Shown: positions 47,598-58,031 of the stretch, piece after piece
How the letters are laid out: each line of letters opens with the position of its first letter
Numbering within the stretch: position 1 is the first letter of the stretch
From: Flammula alnicola
Lineage: Eukaryota > Basidiomycota > Agaricomycetes > Agaricales > Strophariaceae
Assembly: GCA_015499995.1 (NCBI GenBank)
Contig: JADNRV010000273.1
Span: 1-64,000, forward strand
Length of the DNA stretch: 64,000 bases
Direction of reading: 5' to 3'
The notes under the pieces: generated by a model
What the model saw: only the letters and a program-made list of their open reading frames with translations
Told to the model about the DNA's origin: nothing
Database searches by the model: none
Made by a program: the position numbers and the translations under genes

Positions 47598-48864
47598 TTA
47601 ATATTGCACCTCGGGTTCTTTGACCTTAAAGTCGAAATTCGTGGTCTTGCTTGAAGACAGACCGGTCAATTGAGTTTGCGGTAGGTTTTCGAGTGCTTGC
47701 AGCAGTGCATCGCTTTCTCTCGCGGCGCTGATCACGATTTGAAGAGACACTCTCCGTAGCGCAGGCCATCCTGAGTTGCTGAGTACTCTGTCTAGTCCTC
47801 CCCATTCATCTCCAATTTTGCAACCAACGAAGACACGTATTGCCAGATCTTCTAGGACATTCCTTCCTGCCATCTTCTCGAGCTCGTTGCCAAGGCCTGC
47901 GAGAAGACAGTCTGTGGGGTAAACAGAGATCTCAAAGGACAATTTCTTGAGTGTGTTGATAGATGGAGTGATCATCGCAGCAAACCCTGAGAAGGTAACC
48001 AGATTACCAACTAGACAGGAAAATGAATCAATGTCGTCCAAACTTTATAAAAAAGCTTACCTGATAGATGAATCGTTGTTAGGTGGGTGTTTCTTCTCAG
48101 TATCGTCTCTGTCACATCCATGTCTTCTATCACATAACAGTAGGCCGTAATTTTTTGAGATTTGTTAAATCAAAAATAAGTTGTCCGTCTGAACGCCTCG
48201 ATTCCAGGATCCCCTTCGGCCCTATGCCGCATTGGGCCCCAAATGTATAATCCTCAAGTTGGATGGGTGCAACGGGTAATATCGCAGGAGGGGCGTCGTC
48301 CACCTCTGCGATATCAAAGAATTCGATATTCAAATGCTGTAGGCGTGCACGTGGTAGCAGAGCTGATATGGGGAAGTTCTTGAAGTATTTCAATTCGAGG
48401 GAAGTCAGTGTCGGAAGATTCATGAGGCAAAACATGGCATCCGTCATTGGTAGAGGCATGATCTTCCAATCGAGTTTTTCAAAGCCATGACCATAATATA
48501 GGAGAATGAGAGAATTCAGCCTGGTAAGTCGTGTGAGGATCTCTGGAAGGCCAATGAAATCCTGCTCGCCGAGACTTCCGAGTCTGATGCCGAAACGCAA
48601 CTTGCGGACATAGCCCGCAATCTCTGGCATAGTGACGAGTAATTTTCGTAGCATCTTCGTCTTAGGGGACGGAGGCGCGAAGCGCCAGGGGTTGGGTTTG
48701 TTAATCGTGATGGAGGCGAATATGTGTTTCCTGCACAGGGGAAGGAAGGCCCGACAGGTGAACGAGCATGCCTTCAACGCGGTGAAATCTCCGAATTCGT
48801 CCTCACAAGCAAGAGTGTCGAGAATAACCTCAACGACGTCGAGGGGAATAACTGGCATGGGCAT
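47598..48864 (-). pseudogene. F-box-like gene, island copy 3, frameshifted
   Basis: It starts MPMPVIPLDVVEVILDTL at 48864 and matches copy 4 closely over exon 1. Near 48153-48160 the plus strand has GTAATTTTTT where copy 4 has GTAAACTTTTT, one base fewer. The reading frame therefore leaves the DLTNLKK point into LRPTVM and stops, cutting the last 25-30 residues of exon 1. Exon 2 (about 47598-48010) is still open, with VTFSGFAAMITPSINTLKKL, and ends KVKEPEVQY. The truncated product would be 244 aa with no second half. The loss could be real or a sequencing error in the T run. Confidence 0.65.
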
Positions 48865-48992
48865 CGCGATTCACAGAGTGTCGTTATTGGCCTGTAGAGT
48901 TGGAAACGAGGGGACTGGAAACCACTTGCAATACAAATCTAGCACGTAGGAATTGATAGAGATGTGAATGAATCTTGGTCACTGCTCGAGCC

Positions 48993-49014
48993 AACGTTGA
49001 ACGTTGAACGTTGA
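48993..49014. promoter_or_regulatory. GTTGAAC heptamers upstream of F-box copy 3
   Basis: Tandem AACGTTG units, about 130 bp before the start codon of copy 3 on the opposite strand. The spacing is close to that of copy 1. Copy 4 keeps only a single AACGTTG at 53519-53525 in the matching position. Confidence 0.55.
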
Positions 49015-49129
49015 CTCAGCACAAAGCTAATTATGTAATCAAGCCTGAAGTTCAAAGTTGACCAAGAGCCTAGAGGTTTCCTGACCTTTCGGAATTCGAA
49101 TACTAGTAAGTACTCAGTCTTTTATAGCA

Positions 49130-49261
49130 TCTGTGCCTTCAATACTACCCCTCGAGGTCATTGAAATTATTGTGGGGCTGGAAGAACGGCTGAGGCTGGC
49201 AAGGCAACGTAGAACCTAGTCCCTTCATCGATCACAAGCTGAGTATCTCGCAATCAAATCT
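49130..49261 (+). pseudogene. deleted F-box relic
   Basis: The F-box start can be read at about 49130-49180 (VPSILPLEVIEIIVG), followed directly by sequences that match the ends of the larger relic at 53.8-54.7 kb. It looks like an internal deletion of a fifth F-box gene. It cannot make a working protein. Confidence 0.45.
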
Positions 49262-49985
49262 GCCGCACGGGCAAGAAACACAGCATCCAGCGACCGCATG
49301 ACCTCCCTCTGCTCAGATAAACTGCTTCCTCTAGCCTGGGGGGCCTGTACATGCATGGCACGATCCATTCAGTCGCCGTCTCTGCTCGGCGCTCTTCCCT
49401 TTCATGATCATACTTAACGGCCAACTTCAGCGGTGTTTCTAATTCATGGATGAATCCGACTTCAATTTTGCCTACTCTTTATGCGTTCATGGAGGTTTAT
49501 GGTCGATTTACAAGATCATACGACTGACACTCCTTGCACTCTTTCTGAGGGGCTTGCTGCCGAGTGGCGATCTCAGGATAGGACCCGGCTCAGTCGACGG
49601 CGCTGGGTTAGATTCAAGTTGGATCCACTTTCTGGACAAGAAGAGAATCATTCACAGGGAATTACGTCGACGAGGTGGGGGGGCTGAGGTATACATACAA
49701 GCGCCGTCCACGATGAATATGGTCAATTATACCAAAATCGGAATCTGCATGCCCGATCGTCTATTGGAATTTTGCTTCCGCGATGCCATCTTTCAGGAAA
49801 ATCAGGATAAAGGTGTATCTATGATAGGTTTGCTGTTTTCTTTACATGTTCTGCTAAAGGTAACATATCGACAAAATGGATTGTTGGCTCCAACGATTTT
49901 ATCGCCGCATAAATTCGCATTTTGTACCAATTAAACCTTAGCTACCAAACGTACAACCTAGTCCAGAAGAGCTACTATTACACAT
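49262..49985. repeat. duplicated repeat block, copy B
   Basis: The partner of the block at 46850-47590, in the same orientation. It shares the MDESD frame start at 49446, LRIGPGSVDG, and the end CCAACC-like AACCTAGTCCAGAAGAG. Just after it, the 3' end of a lost F-box copy can be recognised for about 40 bp before the RCC1 gene begins. Confidence 0.7.
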
Positions 49986-50178
49986 GGCGTTCTTTTTTGA
50001 AAAGTCTTCTTTAAGCTTGAATAATCAGTGTGGTGCAGTCGAACGCCTCTTAACCCATAGCCCTAGTAGCTCATATTCCCCCATAACCCACTATAAGCTT
50101 AAGCAGATTGTCATTCGCGACTTGCGCGGCACCAATTTATTTATCGTTCTAATCAATAGCAAAACACATTGGCAGACA

Positions 50179-51703
50179 TCAAGTCTTTTTTTCCAGGAGG
50201 GCCAGGCAGTGCGGTCCCCCACATGCGATGGCTTTTGCTCTCCACGAACCCTCTCGGCGAATGACAACGGTAGGAATAGGAGCTTCCGAGCAATCACCAA
50301 GTCCTAAACCACCTTGATTGTGTTGCCCCCAACTAAACATGACACCGCTGGCTGTGATGGCAAGGCTGTTGCGGCTCCCTGATGAAAGGTGTATAATGGG
50401 GTCACTGGAGGAAACGGGCTCTGGAAACGTCACCAACACTGGTTCTGGCAAGAACCGTTCAGATTGTTGGTTGCTGAAAGCCTTGTCCGTTTTTGAAAGC
50501 CCCAGGCGTCCATCAAATGAGGATCCGCAAGCATAAACCTTGCCGTCAGATGCAAGGAACAAGGTGAAACAGTCACCACCTGAAATCTCAATGATCTGAG
50601 CTCCTCCGAGCTCCTCTTTGCTCAGTCCGATAACCTTCATCGGTGTATGGACAAGAGCAGCATCTGGGGAAGAACCAGAGTCCCTGCCCACCCCGACCTG
50701 ACCCATGGTGTTCAAACCCCACCCCCACACAACACCTTCATTGTCAACTGCGAAAGATTGGTGAGCGCCTGCGCCAATCACAACGGCCTTTCTGGAGCGG
50801 CTGCCAAGAACGACTTTCTCCGGTACAGTTCCGTTGATCTTACGGCGCGCGATAACTTTGCGTCCCAATTGTCCATATTCGCCGTTTCCGAAGGCATATA
50901 CATTTCCGCACGCAGTCAGCGCAAGCAAGTGGTCCTGTCCAGCTGCTATTGAGACGAACATTTCTGGGGACTGTGGTGGACGCGGAGAGATGAGTATTAG
51001 TTTAGGCACAAATTGGCGAGTTGATTGGGTAGAGAATCCGACGGCACCTTGGCTATCCTAAGGGAGAAAAGGAGAAAATGTCAAAAACTGGCGGCATCTC
51101 AAGCTCCAACTTACCCTGAAAGATCCCCACACCCGCAGCCCGCCTTCTGAGTCAAGAGCTGCGGAAATGTTGTCGCCAGCGGCAACTTTGACTGCGCGGA
51201 AGCCTTCATCTACCAAAGCCTGAACAGGATGTGGACTGGCCTCGACGTCTTCAGATGGCACGAACTCTCCCGGTTTCAGAGGATTGGGTACGTTTTTCGT
51301 CTCACGACCCAGAGTGCCCTCATCGTTGATACCAAAAGACCATACCTGACAGAAGTTGAGAGGCTGATGCAGGGATAAAAATTGTACCTCTTACCGTCCC
51401 ATTCTCGTCGACCACAAGGCTATGCATTCCACCTGCGGCGATGGCCACCAGTCCGGCACCCTCAGTACCAAAAGCACCCTCTTTGACCATCCCCTCGACT
51501 AGAGTGTTCCTCTTTGGTTTGTCCCACTCATCCTTGCTCCCTTCGGGCATAGGCCCCACACCAAGCTGGCCGGTATCGCCACATCCCCAACCAAAAAGTG
51601 TGAGGGCCGGGCGATCCTGTCTGGGTAGGGTGGGCAGAGAGTTGATAGAAGGCGGGCTCAAGGCACGTGTACGTTTCGTGGTTGTTTTGGTCGGAAAAGT
51701 CAT
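50179..51703 (-). CDS. RCC1 / Pim1-type Ran guanine exchange factor
   Basis: The product is a seven-bladed RCC1 propeller. Its likely role is loading Ran with GTP at chromatin, the nuclear transport signal. The start at 51703 gives MTFPTKTTTKRTRALSPP, with KRTR as a candidate nuclear localisation signal. Repeats can be read: LTLFGWGCGDTGQLGVGP, AAGGMHSLVV, VWSFGINDEGTLGRET, LRVWGSFRDSQGAVGFS (a Pim1/Srm1-type blade), LLALTACGNVYAFGNGEYGQLGRKV, VVWGWGLNTMGQVGVG, LASDGKVYACGSSFDGRLG, VMFSWGQHNQGGLGLGD, then ends HCLALLEKKT at 50179. Introns are short. An in-frame ATG at 51937 would add a long N-terminus of doubtful value. Confidence 0.88.
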
Positions 51704-52071
51704 ACTGACAGTGGGCAGAGGTAGCGACCGTGAAAGTAGTAAGAGTGCCGATGAGACAGAGGAATAACTTGAGTCAAGGGACTGCGGTGGTGTATGAGAA
51801 AGTCCAGAACGGTTTGCTAAAGAAATGAAATGAAACGAGACTTTCACCTTACGTTTCAACAGATTACATAAGTGCATCGCGCGTACACTGACAGACCGCT
51901 CCGCGGGCCACAGCTGGTTTGCATGCAGCACTTGCAAGCGAACTCGGAACGCATTTGCGGGCTCTGAGACTAGAAAACGCAGAAGCGCCTTCGTGTGTAA
52001 ATCTCCACCGTATTTGATAATTTCGTGCTGACGAGCAATGCTACAAGGAAAATTCTATCTAAAATGTTGAA
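51704..52071. promoter_or_regulatory. upstream region of the RCC1 gene
   Basis: This gap lies between the RCC1 start and the end of F-box copy 4. It should hold the RCC1 promoter. A possible upstream reading frame in part of it is not supported. No motif was recognised. Confidence 0.35.
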
Positions 52072-53387
52072 TCATGGGTAATCCTCTTTAACGTTGAAAA
52101 TAAAGTCAATGGTTTTGCTAGATGACAGAACAGGGAATTGTCGCTCCGGTAGGGTTTCCAAGATCCTCACGAACGTGTCCTCCTCAGCCATGGTGCTTAA
52201 ATTCACAAGACCATATCCAGAGTTCGTAATATGGAGCGAAACTCTCTTCAAAGAAGACCATCCAGGTTTACTGAAAACCTTATCGAGTTTCCCCCATTCA
52301 TCTCCGGTCTTGCAAAATACGGTTGGGTAAATGAAGACAAAAATCTTCAAATCTTCCACGACATTTGCCCCTGCCATTTCTTCAAGCTCGATGCAAAGAC
52401 CGGAAAGAGGATCTTGGTTGTCGGTGTGAACAGAGATCCCAAAGGTCAATTTCTTGACTGTGTCGATAGATGGAGTGACCATCGCGGCAAACCCTGAGAA
52501 GGTTATCAGATGATAAACTAGACAGGAAAATGAATCAATGTCGTCCAAACCCTATAAAAAAGCTTACCTGATAGATCAATCATTGTTAGATGAGTGTTTC
52601 TTCTCAGTATCGTCTCTACCACATCCATTTCTTCTATCACATTACAGTAGGCCGTAAACTTTTTGAGATTTGTTAAATCAAAAATAAGTTGTCCGTCTGA
52701 ACGCCTCGATTCCAGGATCCCCTTAGGCCCTGTGCCGCATTTGACCCCAAATGTATAATCCTCAAATTGGATGGGTGCAAAGGGTAATATCGCGGGAGGG
52801 GCGTCGTCCACCTCTGCGATATCAAAGAATTCGATATACAAATGCTGGAGGCGTGCACGTGGTAGCAGAGCTGATATGGGGAAGTTCTTGAAGGCTTTCA
52901 ATTTGAGGAAAGTCAGCGTCGGAAGATTCATGAGGCAAAGCATGGCAACCGTCATTGGTAGAGGCATGATCTTCCAATCGAGTTTTTCAGAGCCATGACC
53001 ATGATATAGGAGAATGAGAGAGTTCAGCCTGGTAAGTCGTGTGAGGATCTCTGGAAGGCCAATGAAATCCTGCTCGTCGAAGTTTCCGAGTCTGATGCCG
53101 AAACGCAACTTGCGGACATAGCCCGCAATCTCTGGCATAGTGACGAGTAATTTTCGTAGCGTGTTCGTATTAGGCGTGAAGCAACATTGACAGCGTTTGG
53201 GTTTGTTAATCGTGATGGAGGCGAATATGTGTTTCCTGCACAGGGGAAGGAAGGCCCGACAGGTGAACGAGCATTCCTTCAACGAAGTGAAATCTTTGTC
53301 GTCACAAGCAAGAGCGTCGAGGATGACGTCAACAACGTCGAGAGGAATAACTGGCATGGGTATGGGCATTGGGCGATCGCGATTCAA
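52072..53387 (-). CDS. F-box-like protein, island copy 4
   Basis: It starts MNRDRPMPIPMPVIPLDVVD at 53387; ATGs at 53369 and 53357 are alternatives. Exon 1 holds SFTCRAFLPLCRKHIFAS and leucine-rich parts (LTRLNSLILLYHG, LPTLTFLKLKAFKNFP). The intron near 52520-52567 joins MIDLS to VYHLITFSGFAAMVTPSIDT. Exon 2 ends DFIFNVKEDYP at 52072. The product is about 425 aa. Exon 1 is close to copy 3, while exon 2 is closer to copies 1 and 2 (DPLSGLC.ELEEMAG, YCKTGDEWG.LDKV). The ubiquitin-ligase role is inferred from the F-box; the substrate is unknown. Confidence 0.78.
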
Positions 53388-53840
53388 GGAGAGTCGTTAT
53401 CGGCCTGTGGGAAATGTAGCGGTTGGAGACGAGGAGACTGGAAACCACATACAAATCTCGCACATGAATTGATAGAGAGGAGCGTGAATGAGCAGAATCT
53501 TGGTCACTGCTATAGTCAACGTTGCAATGCTGAAATGTTTGACGCAAGTTAGCGCAAGTTTCAAGAGGTGTCAGATCGGTCCGTGCGCGTGACCGTCCGT
53601 CTTTGGACGCGAGAATGCCACGCGAGCATGCAAACCGGGCATCGGCAAGCTATCGGCAGAGAAACCATTTGATCTCGCCTTCTCGGCTGATATGCGAGTT
53701 AGACAGACGAGTATCACAGCGTTCCACAGAGGGACCAACTTTGTATAAGAAGACTTCTGATACATGCAGAATATGGTTGCAATGGATTCTACAAAAATCT
53801 TGCATAGAGAAGGTATTATATGTCCATTTTTTTGGCAGTG
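53388..53840. promoter_or_regulatory. upstream region of F-box copy 4
   Basis: The upstream flank of copy 4, matching the upstream flank of copy 3 (AATCTTGGTCACTG at about 53496-53509). It holds a single GTTGAAC-like word. No gene is seen. Confidence 0.45.
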
Positions 53841-54720
53841 GGAGAACGGCTGAGGACGCAGGTCTCGCTTAGATTAGTAGATTAGATAGTTCGACCCAGA
53901 GACCTCGAGGGATTCGGTCTTTATCTTAGTATCATACACTCTGCGGGCGAATATTCATTGACTCTCACTATCTGCGTTGCACGCGGGCGAGCTACGAACT
54001 TCGTTGCGAGACGCGGTGTCGATTCCGCGGTCCTTTGTCCTACAAACTCACGGACTTGTCAGTCCGACCTACATTATTCTCGATATTCTTGCGAATGATC
54101 ACTGGGATCACCACCACAAGTCATCAAGGTGTGCTCTCTGACTTGTCAAGCTCTCCTTACAGAAAAGGCATCTTCAGATCGATTATGAAACATGATTACC
54201 CCCCAGTCGAAGAAAACCACTGTCATGGAAAGGGAGCGCGTACTCAGGCTAGGATGAAATTTAGTCATCGACAGCTGCGTCTGTGTTTCGCTTTGCGTTG
54301 TCTTCGGGAATCGGGATAATTATATTTCTCGCCACATGCTTCTTGAGGACTGAGACTCCTGGGAATGATACAGATGCAGAGGTACAAGACTGACTCGGCA
54401 TCGAAGATTCTGATCAAGTGGCGATAATTTCCGCGGTTTTCTAATTGTAATGTACGTAGCCAGCCAAGAGTATGCGTATGACCTTGATGTCTAACACTAT
54501 GATACTTATGATAACTTGGTAGCACGAATGCATTGTAAAAGGCAGGGTCGTCATTACATTTATGCGGGAATACGGCAATATATCCTGCACTTGAAGTCCC
54601 ACAATCAATGACCATAATTGTAAATCAAAGTAGCTCGTGTACGGTGCATGTCTTCGACGGGGGAAATGGCAACGGAGAACCATCTAGTCCCTTCATCGAT
54701 CACAAGCTGAGTACTAGTGT
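53841..54720 (+). pseudogene. F-box relic, island copy 5
   Basis: Around 54075-54160 the frame reads IILDILANDHWD, then RCAL, a match to the F-box helix of the island copies. After RCAL a 2-base excess (TG) throws out the frame before the expected TCxAFLP part, which can then be read as TCQALL. The rest is not recognisable. Parts of its ends match 49180-49260 (CTAGTCCCTTCATCGATCAC is shared). This is a decayed fifth copy. Confidence 0.45.
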
Positions 54721-55337
54721 AATAATCTAATACTCCAACTTGAACTTGAAGCGCTCGTGGACAATAAGAGATGACACCGAATGCCAGCTCGAAGCTCTGT
54801 CATGTGCTATAAAATTAGCAGCACTCGTTGTCACAAAGTCTAGCAATGTTCGTCTACCGTGGGTTTAGGAACGAGGTGGGAGTTAGTAAGGACTGCTTTG
54901 CGAAGAGATCAATCTTTTGAAGCGATAACAATTAAGTTGCGGAATTGATCACTGATGGACTCTGGACTCTGGATGGAGCGCCTCTTCTGCATGAACTATG
55001 CCGTGGGGGTGGGTGAGGGACTAAATGAGCAAGAGAGAGCCTAGGGAATGGAGAGTTGAGCTTACAATTGTGTTCTTGACATCGCATGAAATGGAGGAGC
55101 ACGGCAAACGCTATTGTGTAGAGCCGTGGGAATAATTGGACCCTTATTATCTAATAGAAGTAATCGGTAGTCCTTTTTGGGGTCTTCTCCGTCCCTTGTT
55201 CTCGAAAAGTCACTGGTTTGTGCCATATTCTGCGCTTCACAGCCAATTATCCGAAGTCTGACTACAATAGGGTCATACTTTATCGTCCTCAGCCTATTTA
55301 GTCAACTCCCAATGAATCTCATATCCTTACCCCCCTC
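54721..55337. other. intergenic, arrestin promoter side
   Basis: No gene is supported in about 620 bp. It should hold the promoter of the first arrestin-like gene. Confidence 0.4.
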
Positions 55338-57030
55338 ATGGACGCCTCGTCCCCGCCCCGCTACAGGAGATTCTCCACCAGACCTGGTCCGGCACCACTC
55401 TCTGGCTCAGAGCTCCCCCCTTATACCCGCCGTAATACCCTTACTCAGCCCATTAATCTACGTCGAGAGCCCACAGAGCATGTCTTCCAGCTTTCAGATG
55501 GAAAATCTAAGCCTTGGATCACGCTCAGGGTCTTCAGCAGCGCCAAATCATCCAAGTCGCTGCCCACGTTCTTTGAGAAGGAAAATATTAATGGTCGGCT
55601 CGAGCTCGATGCCGAGAGGGGTGACTCGATCCAGGCGATCACGGCTATGGTAACTCTTTTCGCGATATGTTTCCTGACAACAGTTTTTGAATCTGTCGTG
55701 TGTACAGGTTACCGGTCGTATCATCACTGGTTCCAACATAGACGACTCCTTCGTCTTCCTTAGCCAGACTCAACATATCTGGTCAAAATCTCCTGATTTG
55801 CCACGTGTACCTTCGCCCTCAGAAGGTGCATCCAGCAATAAGCTCCTGGGGCACTGTGTATGGCCTCTGTCAATACCTCTTCCTAGGACAGTCACAGTTC
55901 CATCTGGTTCGGGCGAGTTGCGTTCTTGTCGATTACCTGAAACTTTTTTGGAGCGTCAAACGCGGGTCAGCGTCCAATATGACCTCACGATCGTCGTATC
56001 ACGAGGGAAACTACGAGCAGATAATAGGTTAGCCCCGAACTCTAACAGAAAAGTATAATCCATTGACGATTCATTTCATTCTCTCAGGATTAAAACTGCA
56101 TTTGGATATGTACCTAGTACCAGACCAGATCCTCCTTCATTGCTCCGGCAACTTGCTTACCAGCAGTTCCTGCCGCTTCCCGGACCTTTGTCCGATCCAG
56201 AAGGTTGGAAAACCCTTCGCCCAGTGACCGTCCGAGGTACTATGTTTGGCGTTCACCGTGCCGAGGCCAAATGCACAGTAAGTCATTTGTCTGAACTAAA
56301 TTCAGTCCCAAAAATCTGACCAAAACATTCTACCCGTTTCTTCTTCTAGCTGTCACTTGCTAAACCAGTGCGTATCCCCTCCTGATACTATACGAAAATA
56401 TCATCTGACTATTTCTCCCGTCTTGGCCTTTCAGTTGTGCTATGCTAGAGGAACAGTCATGCCCTGTTTCCTGACATTGGAAGGCCGTGATACACAGGCT
56501 CTCGACCTGCTATCGGCTCCAACCTCTATTGTTCTCTCCCTAAGGCGGCGCGTCAGGTTCTACAACAAGACCTCCTCGTCACGGAAAGACGTCGCCTGGA
56601 ATGAGACGGTAGAGGACATGGGCACGGCCGTATGGTGGCCGTCCACCGACTCCCGCAGCGACTCCAACACCCGCCACCTCGAAGGCGAGATCCGACTGGC
56701 AAAGGACCTCAGACCCACGTCCGAAATGGGTCATTTTAGCATATCTGTAAGTGCCACTTGGAGCCGTAAAGACAAAAGACAAAAGAACTGACGTGGGGTC
56801 CCTTATTCATTCCTTTTTTCTAGTATTCTGCTGTCCAATGCCCTTTTGCTGCCGTCGGGTTCACGTCGGATACCGCAGCCCTGCTTTCTGAGCCAGTGGA
56901 GATCGCCACCATGCACGCCAAAGGTCCCCGCACGAACGCCTATGCACCCCCTGCTTACGATCTGCCCTCACGACGCAATGATCAACCACACGTCCCAACG
57001 CTCGAGGCCGTAGGTGCCTTCCACCTATGA
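55338..57030 (+). CDS. arrestin-like protein, tandem copy 1
   Basis: A protein with an arrestin fold. The start at 55338 gives MDASSPPRYRRFSTRPGPAP and a Pro-rich head. The N-terminal sheet has FQLSDGKSKPWITLRVFSS, then SLPTFFEKENINGRLELDAE, which is typical of arrestin-related proteins. Spliced exons then give VSRGKLRADNR and IKTAFGYVP. A second lobe starts DPEGWKTLRPVTVRGTMFG, then KCTLSLAKPLCYARGTVMPCFLT. The protein ends LEAVGAFHL at 57030. Arrestin-like proteins connect membrane cargo to ubiquitin ligases and endocytosis. The sister copy lies 1 kb downstream in the same direction, with the same exon order. No PPxY motif for Rsp5 was clearly seen; a PPAY near the end (TNAYAPPAYDLP) is a candidate. 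Confidence 0.78.
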
Positions 57031-58031
57031 ACCTATCGTCTCCTCCAACACTATGTATATATTACCGCCACCGTCGTCGCAACCAACACCAACGCTATCA
57101 AGACTTGTACGATATCACGAACGTGAGGATACCACTATTTACGCACCCGCTCACGCGCATGCCCACGACATAACGACTGGCTTCGTTCTTACGCCTTTAT
57201 TCCTCGTCTCATCTCGCTATCGATTGCTTTTATGTCTATCCCTCGTCGTTCCCAACTCTCGATCTTGACATTGATCTTGCCGTGTTGTTATCCTCCGGTA
57301 AACCTACGCTAGCCCGTACGCTTTTACTTGACCGATTTGCTCTCACTTTTTTTCGCTTTCACGAACAGCAAGTACTGTGTAGCATTATAATTCCGTTTTT
57401 GACGTCGTCGTCTTAATAGACTGTCATTTTTTGTAAGTACCACACTCTCTAGTACGCACACAACCACATACCCCAGCAATTGCAACCTATACCCAACCAC
57501 ACGCACAACACAACCCCATACGCATATAATGTAGACAATAAAATCTAATCATTTGACACTACCCTGCAGGCTGCCAATCGTGACATGCCCCATCTATTCT
57601 TAAGTATATAGATATCCTTACGGACTTAGATATGTATGTGCACCCACACACAGTCTCAATCTGGCCCATTGCCAAATAGAAAAGCGGAACCACCTTCAAC
57701 CAAGTCGATCCCTGATAGGAACCATCCTGGGATGCACCATGTGGAGCACCGTACCACCTGCGCTTCTCATGACATCTCATGCTATCTCGAGTGACGCTTT
57801 TCCCATGAGCGATAACCTGTGAGGCTGTTCAGTGTTCATGGAGCGCTCCTTTCCCAAGGTGAGCACGTCAAGTGGGCTGAGAAGACACAATAAGGACCCA
57901 AGACTTGAGAGACTTAGCTTGGAAAGATACACTAGTCGGCCGTATCCTCGCCGCCGCCGCTGCAGCCATTGCTTCCACCAAGGGACTTAAGTCTTGTGTT
58001 CCTACCTCCATACAACGCGTAAGAGGGAACG
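57031..58031. other. 1 kb gap between the arrestin paralogues
   Basis: No gene is supported. The first part is the 3' end of arrestin copy 1. The last part, from about 57850, presumably contains the promoter of copy 2. No repeat was recognised. Confidence 0.5.
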
